Origin: Bacteroidaceae bacterium
GTDB taxonomy: Bacteria; Bacteroidota; Bacteroidia; Bacteroidales; Bacteroidaceae
Direction: 5' to 3'
DNA length: 46,505 bases
Assembly (NCBI GenBank): GCA_017960985.1
Contig: JAGCYD010000050.1
Location: forward strand, 1 to 46,505
The position numbers and the translations under genes are program-made. This document shows positions 14,537 to 23,848 of the stretch, piece after piece. The notes under the pieces were generated by a model. That model made no database searches. It saw only the letters and a program-made list of their open reading frames with translations, and had not been told where the DNA came from. Position 1 is the first letter of the stretch, and every line of letters begins with the position of its first letter.

Positions 14537-15375
14537 CGGTGGCATCGCAATAGGCGTTTTTTTCCATAACTATCCTCATATTCATCAACACGAGGAAAGC
14601 CATTTTTCTCGATTAATTCGGCAGTTTCTGTTGCCAAAGCATGATTTATCTCGAACCAAAGCGCCCCTTGTTGCGACAAATGCTCCTGTGCAAAACGCGC
14701 AATCTCGCGATAGAACATCAGCGGGTCGTCGTCGGGGACGAACAAAGCCAGATGCGGCTCGTACTGCAAGACATTCGCCTCCATGCCCTGTTGCTCCTGC
14801 TGACAGACATAGGGCGGATTGCTGACGATGATGTCCCATTGGCGCTCGGTGACGGTGGGGTGCAGAATATCCTCGCGCTCGAATTTCACCCGTACAGAAG
14901 GAAAAGTCTCGGCATTCCGACGCGCCTGAGCCAAAGCCTCAGGACTGATATCCCACCCCACGACTTCGCTGTTTTCAAGGGCAAGCGCCAAGGAGATGGC
15001 GATGCAACCAGAACCCGTACCGACATCCAAAATACGGACAGGGGTTGGCCATGTACAAGTTTCGGCCACGATACGACGCACCAGTTCCTCGGTCTCGGGA
15101 CGAGGAATGAGCACACCGGGAGCCACGCGGAAACGATGTCCGCAGAAGTCGGCATAACCCAGAATATACTGAATCGGCTCGTGCTGGAGCAGGCGTTCGA
15201 CAATATTTTGGCTTTTTATGAGGGCATCTGCCGACAAATCACTATCTTTGCCCAACAATAAGTCGGTTTGCGTAAGACGGAAACATTCCTCGAAGACCAT
15301 ACGCGCCAAAGCACGCGCTTCTCCCTCGGGATAAACGGTACAAAGTTGGCGGATGGTTTGCTGAAACGGGCTCAT
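14533..15375 (-). CDS. prmC: Release factor glutamine methyltransferase
   Basis: 280 residues. It methylates the glutamine of the GGQ motif of peptide-chain release factors with S-adenosylmethionine. The catalytic SNPPY motif, the SAM loop LDVGTGSGCIAISLAL and the PRPETEELV segment are all present. The frame extends to 15396, but that codon lies inside the -7 box (15394-15401), so the ATG at 15375 (MSPFQQTI) must be used. It is divergent from ribD across about 50 bp and overlaps recX by 4 nt. Confidence 0.95.
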   Translation of the reverse strand: MSPFQQTIRQLCTVYPEGEARALARMVFEECFRLTQTDLLLGKDSDLSADALIKSQNIVERLLQHEPIQYILGYADFCGHRFRVAPGVLIPRPETEELVRRIVAETCTWPTPVRILDVGTGSGCIAISLALALENSEVVGWDISPEALAQARRNAETFPSVRVKFEREDILHPTVTERQWDIIVSNPPYVCQQEQQGMEANVLQYEPHLALFVPDDDPLMFYREIARFAQEHLSQQGALWFEINHALATETAELIEKNGFPRVDEYEDSYGKKRLLRCHR

Positions 15376-15393
15376 AATGCAAGAAGTACAGGA

Positions 15394-15401
15394 CAAAGGT
15401 A
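15394..15401 (-). promoter_or_regulatory. -7 box (TACCTTTG) for prmC-recX
   Basis: Exact minus-strand match, leaving a leader of about a dozen nt before the ATG at 15375. It lies in the 49-bp space shared with ribD. Confidence 0.62.
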
Positions 15402-15424
15402 CGAATATAATTGAAAACTGAAAA

Positions 15425-16447
15425 TTGAAAACTGAAAATTATCATCTGTCCTCAGACGAACTATATATGCGGCGATGCCTGCAACTGGCGCAATGCGGCA
15501 GCAACGAAGCCGCCCCCAACCCAATGGTGGGAGCCGTTGTCGTCTGCGACGGGCGCATCATCGGCGAAGGCTACCACCAGCGTTGTGGCGAAGCCCATGC
15601 CGAGGTGAATGCCATTGCCAGCGTGAAAGAGATGGATTTGTTGCAGCGCAGCACCCTCTATGTCAGTCTGGAGCCCTGTGCCCACTACGGGAAAACGCCA
15701 CCTTGCGCCCAACTCATTATCGACAAGAAGATTCCAGAAGTGGTGGTTGGCTGTCGCGACCCCTTTGCCCAAGTGAACGGAAAGGGCATCGAAATGCTCC
15801 GCAATGCCGGCATCACCGTCAGGGAAGGTGTATTGGAGCAAGAGTGCTTGGAACTGAACCGACGGTTTATCACTTTCCACACCCTGCACCGCCCCTACAT
15901 CACCCTGAAATGGGCACAAAGCAAGGATGGTTTCATCGATAAGGTTAGGACAGATGAACACGAAGCCCCCGTACGGTTCTCCACCCCCATCACACAGGCT
16001 TTGGCTCACCAACTGCGCGCCGAGAACGAAGCCATTTTGGTGGGCTACCGAACCGTGATGCTTGACAATCCAAGCCTGACCACACGGGCCTGGTACGGAA
16101 AGCATCCCAAGCGCGTTGTCATCGACCCTCAAAACGCACTCCCTTCCGACCGTCGCATCTTTGACAATCAGGCTCCTACCTATGTGTTCGGTTCCATTTC
16201 GGAAGCCCTGACCAAACTGCATACGCTACAAGTGCAGTCCCTCGTCGTAGAAGGAGGGGCAAAGACATTGGGCCAGTTTATTGAGGCAGGCTTGTGGGAC
16301 GAGGCACGCATCGAGACCGCACCAATACTCCTGCACAACGGCATCCCAGCCCCCCACATCGACGGACAAACCGTCAGCACCCTGTCCATTGACGGACGGG
16401 ACATTACCATTCTACGACATCGGGCAACGCCCCAAAGACCGTCGTGA
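15425..16447 (+). CDS. ribD: Bifunctional riboflavin deaminase/reductase RibD
   Basis: 340 residues. The N-terminal deaminase and C-terminal reductase catalyse two successive steps of riboflavin synthesis. The zinc site is clear: HAEVNA and PCAHYGKTPPC. The reductase part begins near RPYITLKWAQSKDG and has VEGGAKTLGQF. Family members have a few residues before MRRC, so the start should lie upstream of the ATG at 15468. The only candidate is TTG at 15425, since a stop precedes it in frame two codons earlier. That TTG lies in a short AT-rich repeat (GAAAACTGAAAATT). No TAnnTTTG box for this gene is visible. Confidence 0.94.
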   Translation: MKTENYHLSSDELYMRRCLQLAQCGSNEAAPNPMVGAVVVCDGRIIGEGYHQRCGEAHAEVNAIASVKEMDLLQRSTLYVSLEPCAHYGKTPPCAQLIIDKKIPEVVVGCRDPFAQVNGKGIEMLRNAGITVREGVLEQECLELNRRFITFHTLHRPYITLKWAQSKDGFIDKVRTDEHEAPVRFSTPITQALAHQLRAENEAILVGYRTVMLDNPSLTTRAWYGKHPKRVVIDPQNALPSDRRIFDNQAPTYVFGSISEALTKLHTLQVQSLVVEGGAKTLGQFIEAGLWDEARIETAPILLHNGIPAPHIDGQTVSTLSIDGRDITILRHRATPQRPS

Positions 16448-16556
16448 GTGTGTAAAAAATCCCTTAAAAGTGGGAGAATACCCCTTCTAATCCCTAATTT
16501 AACTTAAATTCGCCCCGATTACGGGCGCGAAGTTTCGCCATGCCAAAAAAATGCCT

Positions 16557-16564
16557 TATTTTTG
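16557..16564 (+). promoter_or_regulatory. -7 box (TATTTTTG) for the envelope gene run
   Basis: Exact TAnnTTTG match 46 nt before the lipoprotein ATG. TTTC at 16533-16536 sits 20 nt upstream, a near-match to the -33 TTTG element. The preceding 16448-16556 holds a CGCCC/GGGCG hairpin (16511-16527) and otherwise nothing recognised. Confidence 0.6.
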
Positions 16565-16609
16565 CACCTTGAAATAATGTGCGCGCGTACATTACACATG
16601 AATACAGGA

Positions 16610-18007
16610 ATGAAAAAACATATTATCTACCCCCTTCTGGCCCTCCTCGCCATCCCCTTCCTATTGACCTCGTGCAAGGATGATGACGAAGAAACAGAGC
16701 TCTCCGATGACTGCTACATCTCCAGCCTTTCGCTGGGTGTGCTGAAGCGTATTGTCTATACGAAATCAAGCCAAGGCGAAGACAGTACCTATGTTGTGAC
16801 CTTCTCGGGATCGTCCTACGAAATGAGTATCGACCAGAGGAACCTGACCATAGAGAATCCCGACTCCCTGCCCATCCATACCCGTGTCAGCGCTGCGTTG
16901 CTGAATGTCGGTTTCGAAGGGGTGTTAGCATGGAGGGTTGCCGGAACAGAGGATTCCTGGACCACCTTTAGCCGAAGTGATTCGCTGGACTTCACGAAGC
17001 CGCTGGAACTCTGCGTCTGGGCTGCAGGCGGAAGTTCCTCGCAGACCTACACCCTGAAAGTGAATGTCCACCAGCAGAAGGGCGACAGTACCATTTGGAA
17101 CAACATTGGCGAGGCTGCCGCGCTGAATGGTATCAGCGAGCGCAAGGCGATTGTCTGGAACGACCAACTTGTCGTCTTAGGTAAGAACAGCGGCAACACG
17201 CTGACCTACATACAACACCCAACCGCCACAAGTGGCGAGTGGGTTTCCGTGGCAACCACAGGAACGGACAATGCCGAGCCCAGCACGATACAGAAAATGG
17301 GCGAAAACAGGCTCTACATGAGTACCTCCGACGGTTGCATCCTCACCAGTACGAATGCTGTGGACTGGAGCGATGCCGGTTATCCCACCATGGCAGGATT
17401 GACACTGGCTGGTGCCAGTGACGACAACCTCTATGCCCTGTGCAACGAGAAACTGTATCGCAGCAATGGCGGCGAATGGACAGAAGAGAAACTGGACGAT
17501 GACAACAAGTATCTGCCCACAGGGAACCTGAACAGCGTGTATTACACCATGACCAACGGCGACAAGCGATTGATACTTGTCGGGCGCTGCAACGAAACAG
17601 ACCCCGCAACGGCTATCGTATGGGCAAAAACCTGGAGCAGCGACGAGGAACAAACGACGACCTGGATGTACTACACGCCCAACGAGGCCGACAAGTACCG
17701 TTGCCCCATGCTGGAGAACTTGTGTGTGGTTTACTACGACAATGGACTGCAGGCGCTGGGAGGCAAGAGTTACGACGGCAGATATGCCGCGATGGACTCC
17801 ATCTTCCACAGCAGAGACCATGGCATCGCATGGAGAACCTATGTGAACAAAGACATGAATGTAGATTCCCAACTGAAAGCCGATGCCAAATCGGCACAAT
17901 ACATCACGGCCACCGTTGATGACCAGCAATTCCTCTGGGTTGTGCTGGACGACAAGGTATGGCGGGGACGCATCAATCGTTTGGGATTTGCAAGAAAAGA
18001 CCGTTAA
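16610..18007 (+). CDS. DUF6242-like surface lipoprotein
   Basis: 465 residues. The start MKKHIIYPLLALL gives a lipobox LLTSC with Cys22; the frame is open to 16562, with other in-frame ATGs such as 16598. The next residues KDDDEE match the Bacteroidetes lipoprotein export signal, so surface exposure is likely. The N-terminal part is Ig-like (YVVTFSGSSYEMSIDQRN). The C-terminal part has repeated strand motifs (NRLYMSTSDGCILTSTNAVDWS, LYALCNEKLYRSNGGEW) like a beta-propeller of exo-alpha-sialidase type, without catalytic residues that I can identify. I recall this as the DUF6242 family, less surely than the architecture. It is first in a run of envelope genes, 12 nt before the next. Confidence 0.75.
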   Translation: MKKHIIYPLLALLAIPFLLTSCKDDDEETELSDDCYISSLSLGVLKRIVYTKSSQGEDSTYVVTFSGSSYEMSIDQRNLTIENPDSLPIHTRVSAALLNVGFEGVLAWRVAGTEDSWTTFSRSDSLDFTKPLELCVWAAGGSSSQTYTLKVNVHQQKGDSTIWNNIGEAAALNGISERKAIVWNDQLVVLGKNSGNTLTYIQHPTATSGEWVSVATTGTDNAEPSTIQKMGENRLYMSTSDGCILTSTNAVDWSDAGYPTMAGLTLAGASDDNLYALCNEKLYRSNGGEWTEEKLDDDNKYLPTGNLNSVYYTMTNGDKRLILVGRCNETDPATAIVWAKTWSSDEEQTTTWMYYTPNEADKYRCPMLENLCVVYYDNGLQALGGKSYDGRYAAMDSIFHSRDHGIAWRTYVNKDMNVDSQLKADAKSAQYITATVDDQQFLWVVLDDKVWRGRINRLGFARKDR

Positions 18008-18019
18008 GGATACAGAAAC

Positions 18020-18739
18020 ATGAACAGGCTGACCACCCTCGTTTTAGGCTTACTGCTGACCCTCGGCGCAAACGCACAGGAGGACGAAGAGTACCAGATG
18101 GAAATGGGTGGTGCCTTAGGAGTAGATTTTTATATGGGCGATGTAAACAAAGTTCCGTTTAAGCATTCCAGTGCCATGGGAGCCTATATCGTGCGCAAAA
18201 TATTCAATCCGCGCATGGTCCTGAAGGGCGACCTGGCCGTGGGACACCTATACGGAAACTCGAAAGGCTATTACATCCCCACGGATGCCGGAAGTGCAAC
18301 CCCCGAAGGCGGTGAGCCCATCGATGTGAAATTCAAGCGCAACATCTTCGAACTGGGTGCCCAGTTTGAGTTTAACTTCTGGGGCTACGGCATCGGAGAA
18401 GCCTACAAAGGGAACAGCCGCATTACACCGTATGCCGTGGCAGGTGTCGGTCTGACCATCGTTGCAGGCGGAGGCGGCGGAACAAAAGCTGCCCTGAGTT
18501 GTCCTGTGGGTGCCGGTGTGAAGTACAAGGTAAAGCCACGCCTCAACATCGGAGCAGAATGGACTTTCCGTTTCACAACGACCGATGCACTGGATACCGG
18601 CAAGGAATCGAAACAACTCATCCGCCCCTATGCCATCAAAAGCACAGGGTTCAAAAATATGGACTGCTACTCGTTCTTGATGTTCTTCCTCACCTACGAT
18701 ATGCTACCCAAATGCAAAACGTGCCACAACAACGATTAA
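18020..18739 (+). CDS. DUF6089-like outer-membrane beta-barrel protein
   Basis: 239 residues with signal peptide ([20 protein letters not shown]) and alternating amphipathic strands: [75 protein letters not shown]. This is the usual picture for a small 8-10-strand barrel. The terminal segment has three cysteines, including CKTC, and lacks the final aromatic residue common in barrels. It precedes uppS and bamA, the setting I associate with DUF6089 in Bacteroidetes. No porin activity can be asserted. Confidence 0.75.
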   Translation: MNRLTTLVLGLLLTLGANAQEDEEYQMEMGGALGVDFYMGDVNKVPFKHSSAMGAYIVRKIFNPRMVLKGDLAVGHLYGNSKGYYIPTDAGSATPEGGEPIDVKFKRNIFELGAQFEFNFWGYGIGEAYKGNSRITPYAVAGVGLTIVAGGGGGTKAALSCPVGAGVKYKVKPRLNIGAEWTFRFTTTDALDTGKESKQLIRPYAIKSTGFKNMDCYSFLMFFLTYDMLPKCKTCHNND

Positions 18740-18765
18740 ATACATTTAACATTCGACATAAAAGC

Positions 18766-19521
18766 ATGACCCTGATTGACCAAATAGATAAAGAGCGCAT
18801 TCCAGCCCATATCGCCATCATCATGGACGGCAACGGACGCTGGGCACAGGCCAAAGGACAACCGCGCACGGCAGGACACGCACAAGGCGTGGAGGTCGTG
18901 AAGAATATTGCCGCCGACGCAGCACGAATCGGTGTGAAGTTCCTGACCCTATATGCTTTCTCTACTGAGAACTGGAACCGTCCAACGGCGGAGATTGAAG
19001 CGCTGATGAAGTTGATTCTCGACTATCTAGAAGAAGAGACCTTCATGAAGAACAATATTCGCTTCCGTGTCATCGGCGGAGTGGATTTGCTCCCCCCTGC
19101 CGTACAGAAGCGACTGAACGACTGTATCGAGCATACCGCAGCAAACGACAGAATGACCCTGACCATTGCCTTGAGTTATTCCTCGCGCTGGGAACTCACT
19201 CACACCATGCAGAAGATGGCAAACGATGTAAAGAAAGGCATACTGCAACCCGAAGACATCACGGAAGACTTCATCAGCAGCAGACTGCTCACGAACTTCA
19301 TGCCCGACCCTGACTTGCTTATCCGCACAGGGGGCGAACTGCGCATCAGCAATTATCTACTGTGGCAATGTGCCTATTCCGAATTTTATTTCTGTGATAC
19401 CTATTGGCCAGACTTCGACGCGGAATGTCTATACAAGGCCATCATAGACTTCCAACACCGCCAGCGACGCTTCGGCAAGACGGGCGACCAGGTAAGGGAA
19501 GAAGCACAAAACCCATCCTAA
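18766..19521 (+). CDS. uppS: Isoprenyl (undecaprenyl) diphosphate synthase
   Basis: 251 residues. It condenses isopentenyl units onto farnesyl diphosphate to make the C55 lipid carrier for cell wall and glycan export. The cis-prenyltransferase signatures are complete: MDGNGRWA with the catalytic Asp, FSTENWNRP, and [18 protein letters not shown] followed by SEFYF. The start at 18766 ([17 protein letters not shown]) puts the MDGNGRWA motif where the family has it; the longer open frame overlaps the barrel gene. It is followed by bamA after 12 nt. Confidence 0.96.
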   Translation: MTLIDQIDKERIPAHIAIIMDGNGRWAQAKGQPRTAGHAQGVEVVKNIAADAARIGVKFLTLYAFSTENWNRPTAEIEALMKLILDYLEEETFMKNNIRFRVIGGVDLLPPAVQKRLNDCIEHTAANDRMTLTIALSYSSRWELTHTMQKMANDVKKGILQPEDITEDFISSRLLTNFMPDPDLLIRTGGELRISNYLLWQCAYSEFYFCDTYWPDFDAECLYKAIIDFQHRQRRFGKTGDQVREEAQNPS

Positions 19522-19533
19522 GACATTAAGACA

Positions 19534-22176
19534 TTGATACGAGTGAACCGAATATACCTGACCCTTTTACTATGGCTTTGCGTCGGCATGCCCATACTGG
19601 CACAAAGCCTAAACAAAGAAATAGAGCCCATCGTTGACTATGGTCGGACACCGCGCGAGTACATCTTGGGCGATGTTACCGTCAGCGGTGCGAACAGTTA
19701 CGAGGACTATCTGCTGATAGGACTATCGGGGCTGCAAGTGGGCGAAAAGATTACAATTCCGGGCGACCAGATTACCAAGGCCATCCGTCGCTACTGGCGA
19801 CACGGGCTGTTCAGCAATGTTTCCATCAAGGTCGATAGCATCGTACAAGACTCAGCCTACCTCCATATCCAACTGACCCAACGCCCACGCATTTCGCAAA
19901 TCAACTACTATGGCGTAAAGAAGAGCGAACGCGAGGACCTGGAGAAGAAATTGGGACTGGTGAAGGAGAACCAGCTGACCCCCAACACCATTGACCGCGC
20001 CAAGATTTTGGCAAAAAAATATTTCGACGACAAAGGATATAAGAACGCCGAAATCGTCATCATGCAGCATGACGACACCTCGAAACCTGACCATGCCATC
20101 CTCGATGTGAACATCGACAAGAAGGGCAAGGTAAAGGTGAACCATATCTACATCGAAGGAACCCCATCGATATCGGAAAAGAAGATGAAAGGTACGCTAT
20201 TCAGCAAAGGTGTACTGAAGACCATCCACGAGAAGCACAACATGGGAAGTTGGTTCCGCAGCAAAAAGTTCGTCGATAAGAAATACAAGGAAGCCAAAGA
20301 GAATATCATTGCAAAATATGCCCAACTGGGCTACCGTGATGCTTATATCGTGAGCGACAGCGTGGTTCCCTTCGACGAAAAGAGCGTAGATGTCCATATT
20401 CAGGTGGAAGAAGGCAGTCGCTACTATGTCCGCAATATCGACTGGATTGGAAATACGCTTTACTCCACCGATGCCCTGAACGAAATCCTGGGCATGAAGA
20501 AAGGCGATGTCTATGACCAGAAACTGATGAACGACCGCTTGTCGAGCGATGAGGATGCCGTGGGCAACCTCTACTACAACAATGGCTATGTATTCTATCA
20601 GTTGGACCCCGTAGAAATCAATGTCGTGGGCGACAGCGTTGACCTCGAAATGCGTATCTTCGAAGGCATACAGGCACACCTCAGCCATGTACGCATCTTC
20701 GGCAACGACCGTGTATATGAGAATGTCGTGCGCCGCGAACTGCGTAACAAACCAGGAGACCTGTTCAACAAGGAGGCGATGGAACGCTCCTATCGTGAGA
20801 TTGCATCCATGGGATTCTTTGATGCCGAAAGCATCGACCCGAAGGTGGAACCCAATGCGGAGAACGGGACGGTGGATTTGTCCTGGGGCCTGACCTCAAA
20901 AAGCAACGACCAGATTGAATTCTCGCTGGGTTACGGACAAACGGGTGTCATCGGAAAGATTGGCTTGAAATTCTCCAACTTCTGCATTGCCAACCTGTTT
21001 AACAAGAACGGAATCCGCCGAGGAGTCATGCCACAAGGAAACGGTGAGACCTTCAGCATCAGCGGACAGACCAATGGACGATACTATCAAGCATACAGCG
21101 TATCCTACATGAATCCTTGGTTCGGCGGGAAACGACCCAGTTCGCTCTCTTTCAGTTTCTTCTTCTCGAAACAGACGGATGTGAGCGACAACTACTACAA
21201 TTCCGCCTACTACCACAACTACTACAGCAGTTATCTGTATGGTGCTGGCACCAACTCCGCCTACAACAACTACTACGAGAACTTCTACGACCCCGACAAG
21301 TATGTGAAGATATTGGGAGCCTCCATCGGCTGGGGTAAGCGACTGAGTTGGCCCGACGACTATTTCTCCTTCTCTGCTGACCTCGGCTACACACGCTATA
21401 TGCTGAAGGACTGGGAGTACTTCATGGTGTCAAACGGTAATTGTAACTCCATTGCCTTGAACCTATCGCTCTCGCGTGTTTCTACGGACAACGCCGTGTT
21501 CCCACGACGAGGTAGTGAATTCATGGTGTCTCTCTCCGCAACACCACCGTTCAGCCTGTTCGACGGCAAGAACTACGAGAATCTGGCAACCAACTACTAT
21601 GCTTCCTCCTACCAACGCGAACTACAAGAAAAGTATCGTTGGATTGAATACCACAAATGGAAGTTTAAGGCACGCACCTTTACGGCGCTGACCAGAGGGC
21701 AGAAGTGCCTCGTGTTGATGACACGCGTGGAGTTTGGTATTCTGGGACATTACAACAAGTTCAAGAAGAGTCCCTTTGAGACCTTCTATGTGGGTGGCGA
21801 CGGTATGTCAGGCTATAGTTCTACCTACGCAACGGAAACCATCGGTCTGCGCGGTTACGACAACGGTTCGCTTACGCCAAATGGCTACAGCGGCTATGCC
21901 TACGACCGCTTCACCATCGAGTTGCGCTATCCTCTGATGCTGGGCAATACGGCTAATATCTATGTACTGGCTTTTGCCGAAGGTGGTAATGCCTGGAACA
22001 GCGTCAAGAAGTTCAATCCCTTCGACATGAAGCGAAGTGCTGGTGTCGGTGCCCGTATCATGATACCTATGATTGGTCTGCTCGGTGTCGATTGGGCCTA
22101 CGGCTTCGATAAGGTCTTCGGCTCGAAACAGTACGGAGGCAGCCAGTTCCACTTCATACTTGGACAGGAGTTCTAA
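19534..22176 (+). CDS. bamA: Outer membrane protein assembly factor BamA
   Basis: 880 residues. It inserts beta-barrel proteins into the outer membrane. After a signal peptide, POTRA domains run to about 430 (VTVSGANSYEDYLLIGLSGL, INYYGVKKSERED, VRIFGNDRVYENVVRRELR), followed by a 16-strand Omp85 barrel with GLRGYDNGSLTP and a final strand ending QFHFILGQEF with terminal Phe. A long Tyr/Asn-rich insertion (NSAYYHNYYSSYLYGAGTNS) interrupts the barrel, probably an external loop. The frame starts with TTG; GTG at 19543 (giving MNRIYLTLLLW) is equally plausible and makes the better signal peptide. Downstream OmpH/Skp chaperones fit its role. Confidence 0.95.
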   Translation: MIRVNRIYLTLLLWLCVGMPILAQSLNKEIEPIVDYGRTPREYILGDVTVSGANSYEDYLLIGLSGLQVGEKITIPGDQITKAIRRYWRHGLFSNVSIKVDSIVQDSAYLHIQLTQRPRISQINYYGVKKSEREDLEKKLGLVKENQLTPNTIDRAKILAKKYFDDKGYKNAEIVIMQHDDTSKPDHAILDVNIDKKGKVKVNHIYIEGTPSISEKKMKGTLFSKGVLKTIHEKHNMGSWFRSKKFVDKKYKEAKENIIAKYAQLGYRDAYIVSDSVVPFDEKSVDVHIQVEEGSRYYVRNIDWIGNTLYSTDALNEILGMKKGDVYDQKLMNDRLSSDEDAVGNLYYNNGYVFYQLDPVEINVVGDSVDLEMRIFEGIQAHLSHVRIFGNDRVYENVVRRELRNKPGDLFNKEAMERSYREIASMGFFDAESIDPKVEPNAENGTVDLSWGLTSKSNDQIEFSLGYGQTGVIGKIGLKFSNFCIANLFNKNGIRRGVMPQGNGETFSISGQTNGRYYQAYSVSYMNPWFGGKRPSSLSFSFFFSKQTDVSDNYYNSAYYHNYYSSYLYGAGTNSAYNNYYENFYDPDKYVKILGASIGWGKRLSWPDDYFSFSADLGYTRYMLKDWEYFMVSNGNCNSIALNLSLSRVSTDNAVFPRRGSEFMVSLSATPPFSLFDGKNYENLATNYYASSYQRELQEKYRWIEYHKWKFKARTFTALTRGQKCLVLMTRVEFGILGHYNKFKKSPFETFYVGGDGMSGYSSTYATETIGLRGYDNGSLTPNGYSGYAYDRFTIELRYPLMLGNTANIYVLAFAEGGNAWNSVKKFNPFDMKRSAGVGARIMIPMIGLLGVDWAYGFDKVFGSKQYGGSQFHFILGQEF

Positions 22177-22217
22177 TGAATTAAAAGTTAGGAATTAAGA
22201 TTTAAGAATTGAAACCT

Positions 22218-22727
22218 ATGAAAAGACTATTTGTTATGCTGGCAATGACACTGGGTGTCATGACGGCGCAGGCACAGAAGTTTGCTCTTGTAGATATGGA
22301 ATACATTCTGAAGAACATTCCAGCCTACGAGCGTGCCAACGAGCAATTGAATCAGGTAAGCAGGAAATGGCAGGCCGAGGTGGATGTACTGGCCACCGAG
22401 GCACAGACCTTATATAAGAACTATCAGAACGAAGCCGTGTTCCTCTCCGAGGAGCAGAAGGCCAAACAAGAAGAAAGTATTGTGGCTAAGGAGAAGGAAG
22501 CCGCAGAACTGAAGAAGAAATATTTCGGTCCCGACGGAGAACTCTACAAGAAGCGTGAGAGTCTCATGACGCCCATTCAGGACGAGATATACAATGCAGT
22601 CAAGGACATCTGTGACCAGAAAGGTTACAGCCTCATCCTCGACCGTGCCAGCGATGCCGGCATCATCTTTGCCTCGCCAAAAATTGATATCAGCAATGAG
22701 GTGCTGACTAAACTTGGCTACAACTAG
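22218..22727 (+). CDS. OmpH/Skp-family periplasmic chaperone (first of three)
   Basis: 169 residues. A signal peptide (MKRLFVMLAMTLGVMTAQAQ) precedes the OmpH strand KFALVDMEYILKNIPAY, two long charged helices forming the Skp coiled-coil tentacle, and a closing GYSLILDRASDAGIIFASPKIDISNEVL that completes the small beta core. Skp-type trimers hold unfolded outer-membrane proteins for BamA. The ATG at 22218 is preferred to the TTG at 22209. Spacers before and after are AT-rich tracts such as AATTAAAAGTTAGGAATTAA. Confidence 0.92.
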   Translation: MKRLFVMLAMTLGVMTAQAQKFALVDMEYILKNIPAYERANEQLNQVSRKWQAEVDVLATEAQTLYKNYQNEAVFLSEEQKAKQEESIVAKEKEAAELKKKYFGPDGELYKKRESLMTPIQDEIYNAVKDICDQKGYSLILDRASDAGIIFASPKIDISNEVLTKLGYN

Positions 22728-22782
22728 ATTGTCAAATTCAAAATTAAAAGATTAAACAGTTAAACCATTAAACTTTATAATT

Positions 22783-23289
22783 ATGAAAAAGATTTTAGTA
22801 GTAATTTTGATGCTCGCCCCTATGAGCATCTTTGCACAGAAGTTTGCTCATTTCGACATGGCACAGGTATTGCCCGGCATGGCTGAGTATCAAACTGCAA
22901 GTGAGGAAATCCAGAAACTGACCAGTCAGTATCAGGAGCAATTGGAAAGCCTGCAGAAAGAGTATCAAAGCAAGGCTGAAGAGTATCAGAAACTGTCTGA
23001 AGACAACAATACGGCACAAGCTATCCTGCAAAGTAAGGCACAGAACCTGCAACAGATGGAGCAGAGCATTCAGGACTTCTATCAGGCCAGCCAGCAGGAT
23101 TTGCAGAAGCAGCAGACCGAAAAGATGGAAGTTATCCAGAACAAGATTCTGGTCGCCATCAAGAAAATCGGTGAGGCAGGTGGTTACATCTACATCGTGG
23201 ACACCTCTACGGGTGCTATCCCCTATGTAAACGGAAGCCTAAGCACCGACATCACGGCACAGTTGAAGACTGAACTGGGAGTAAAATAG
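22783..23289 (+). CDS. OmpH/Skp-family periplasmic chaperone (second of three)
   Basis: 168 residues with signal peptide (MKKILVVILMLAPMSIFAQ), then KFAHFDMAQVLPGMAEYQTA, a Gln/Glu-rich coiled coil (about 45-130) and the closing YIYIVDTSTGAIPYVNGSLS. It is a clear paralogue of the genes on both sides, but its tentacle is much richer in glutamine than theirs, which suggests a different client surface. Upstream spacer 22728-22782 is composed of ATTAAA-type repeats. Confidence 0.92.
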   Translation: MKKILVVILMLAPMSIFAQKFAHFDMAQVLPGMAEYQTASEEIQKLTSQYQEQLESLQKEYQSKAEEYQKLSEDNNTAQAILQSKAQNLQQMEQSIQDFYQASQQDLQKQQTEKMEVIQNKILVAIKKIGEAGGYIYIVDTSTGAIPYVNGSLSTDITAQLKTELGVK

Positions 23290-23290
23290 T

Positions 23291-23382
23291 TAATAATTAA
23301 AAGTGAAAAATTAAAAATTAAAAGTTATGAGACGCTTATTGTTAATCATCTTTTCACTGTTCACTTTTCACTTTTCACTTTT
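23291..23382. repeat. AT-rich inverted repeat spanning the third ompH start codon
   Basis: AAAAGTGAAAA (23299-23309) is complementary to TTTTCACTTTT at 23365-23375 and again at 23372-23382. The ATG at 23327 lies in the loop. The right arm is coding and spells the signal-peptide stretch FTFHFSLF. Confidence 0.65.
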
Positions 23383-23848
23383 TGCCCAAGTCAGGTTTGG
23401 CTACCTCAGTTACGACAGCGTGCTACAGCAGATGCCCGAGTATGCCGAGGCACAAAAGAATGTGGCCGAGCTGAAGGTGAAATATGAGCAGGAGGCTACA
23501 CGCGGAGAGGAGGAATTCCAACGCAAGTTCTCCGAATTTCTGCAAGGGCAAAAGGAGTTTCCCGAAAACATCCTCATCAAGCGACAGGCCGAACTGCAGG
23601 CCTTAATGGAGGCTGGCATCAAATTCCGCAATGAAGCCAAAGAACTTCTGCAAAAGGCTGAGGATGAGTTAATGGCCGGTGTGATGGACAAACTGAACGA
23701 GGCCATCCGCACGGTAGGCTTCGAAAGCGGTTATGCCTGCATCATAAACACAGACAACAACAACTGCCCCTTCGTCAATCCCATTATGGGAGAGGATGCC
23801 ACCCAGGCTATCCTGCGACAGCTGGGGCTTGCAACGGATGCTGAATAA
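23327..23848 (+). CDS. OmpH/Skp-family periplasmic chaperone (third of three)
   Basis: 173 residues. The signal peptide MRRLLLIIFSLFTFHFSLFA is encoded partly by tandem TTTTCAC repeats. Then follow VRFGYLSYDSVLQQMPEYAEA, a coiled coil of about 45-125 and the closing GYACIINTDNNNCPFVNPIMG. The core and helices match the two upstream paralogues. The stop overlaps the murI start by 11 nt, so the two are coupled. Confidence 0.9.
   Translation: MRRLLLIIFSLFTFHFSLFAQVRFGYLSYDSVLQQMPEYAEAQKNVAELKVKYEQEATRGEEEFQRKFSEFLQGQKEFPENILIKRQAELQALMEAGIKFRNEAKELLQKAEDELMAGVMDKLNEAIRTVGFESGYACIINTDNNNCPFVNPIMGEDATQAILRQLGLATDAE

Noticed and set aside
17177-17929. 250-codon minus-strand frame opposite the DUF6242-like lipoprotein
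   Set aside because: Antisense to a lipoprotein with a good lipobox and promoter. The translation lacks family motifs.
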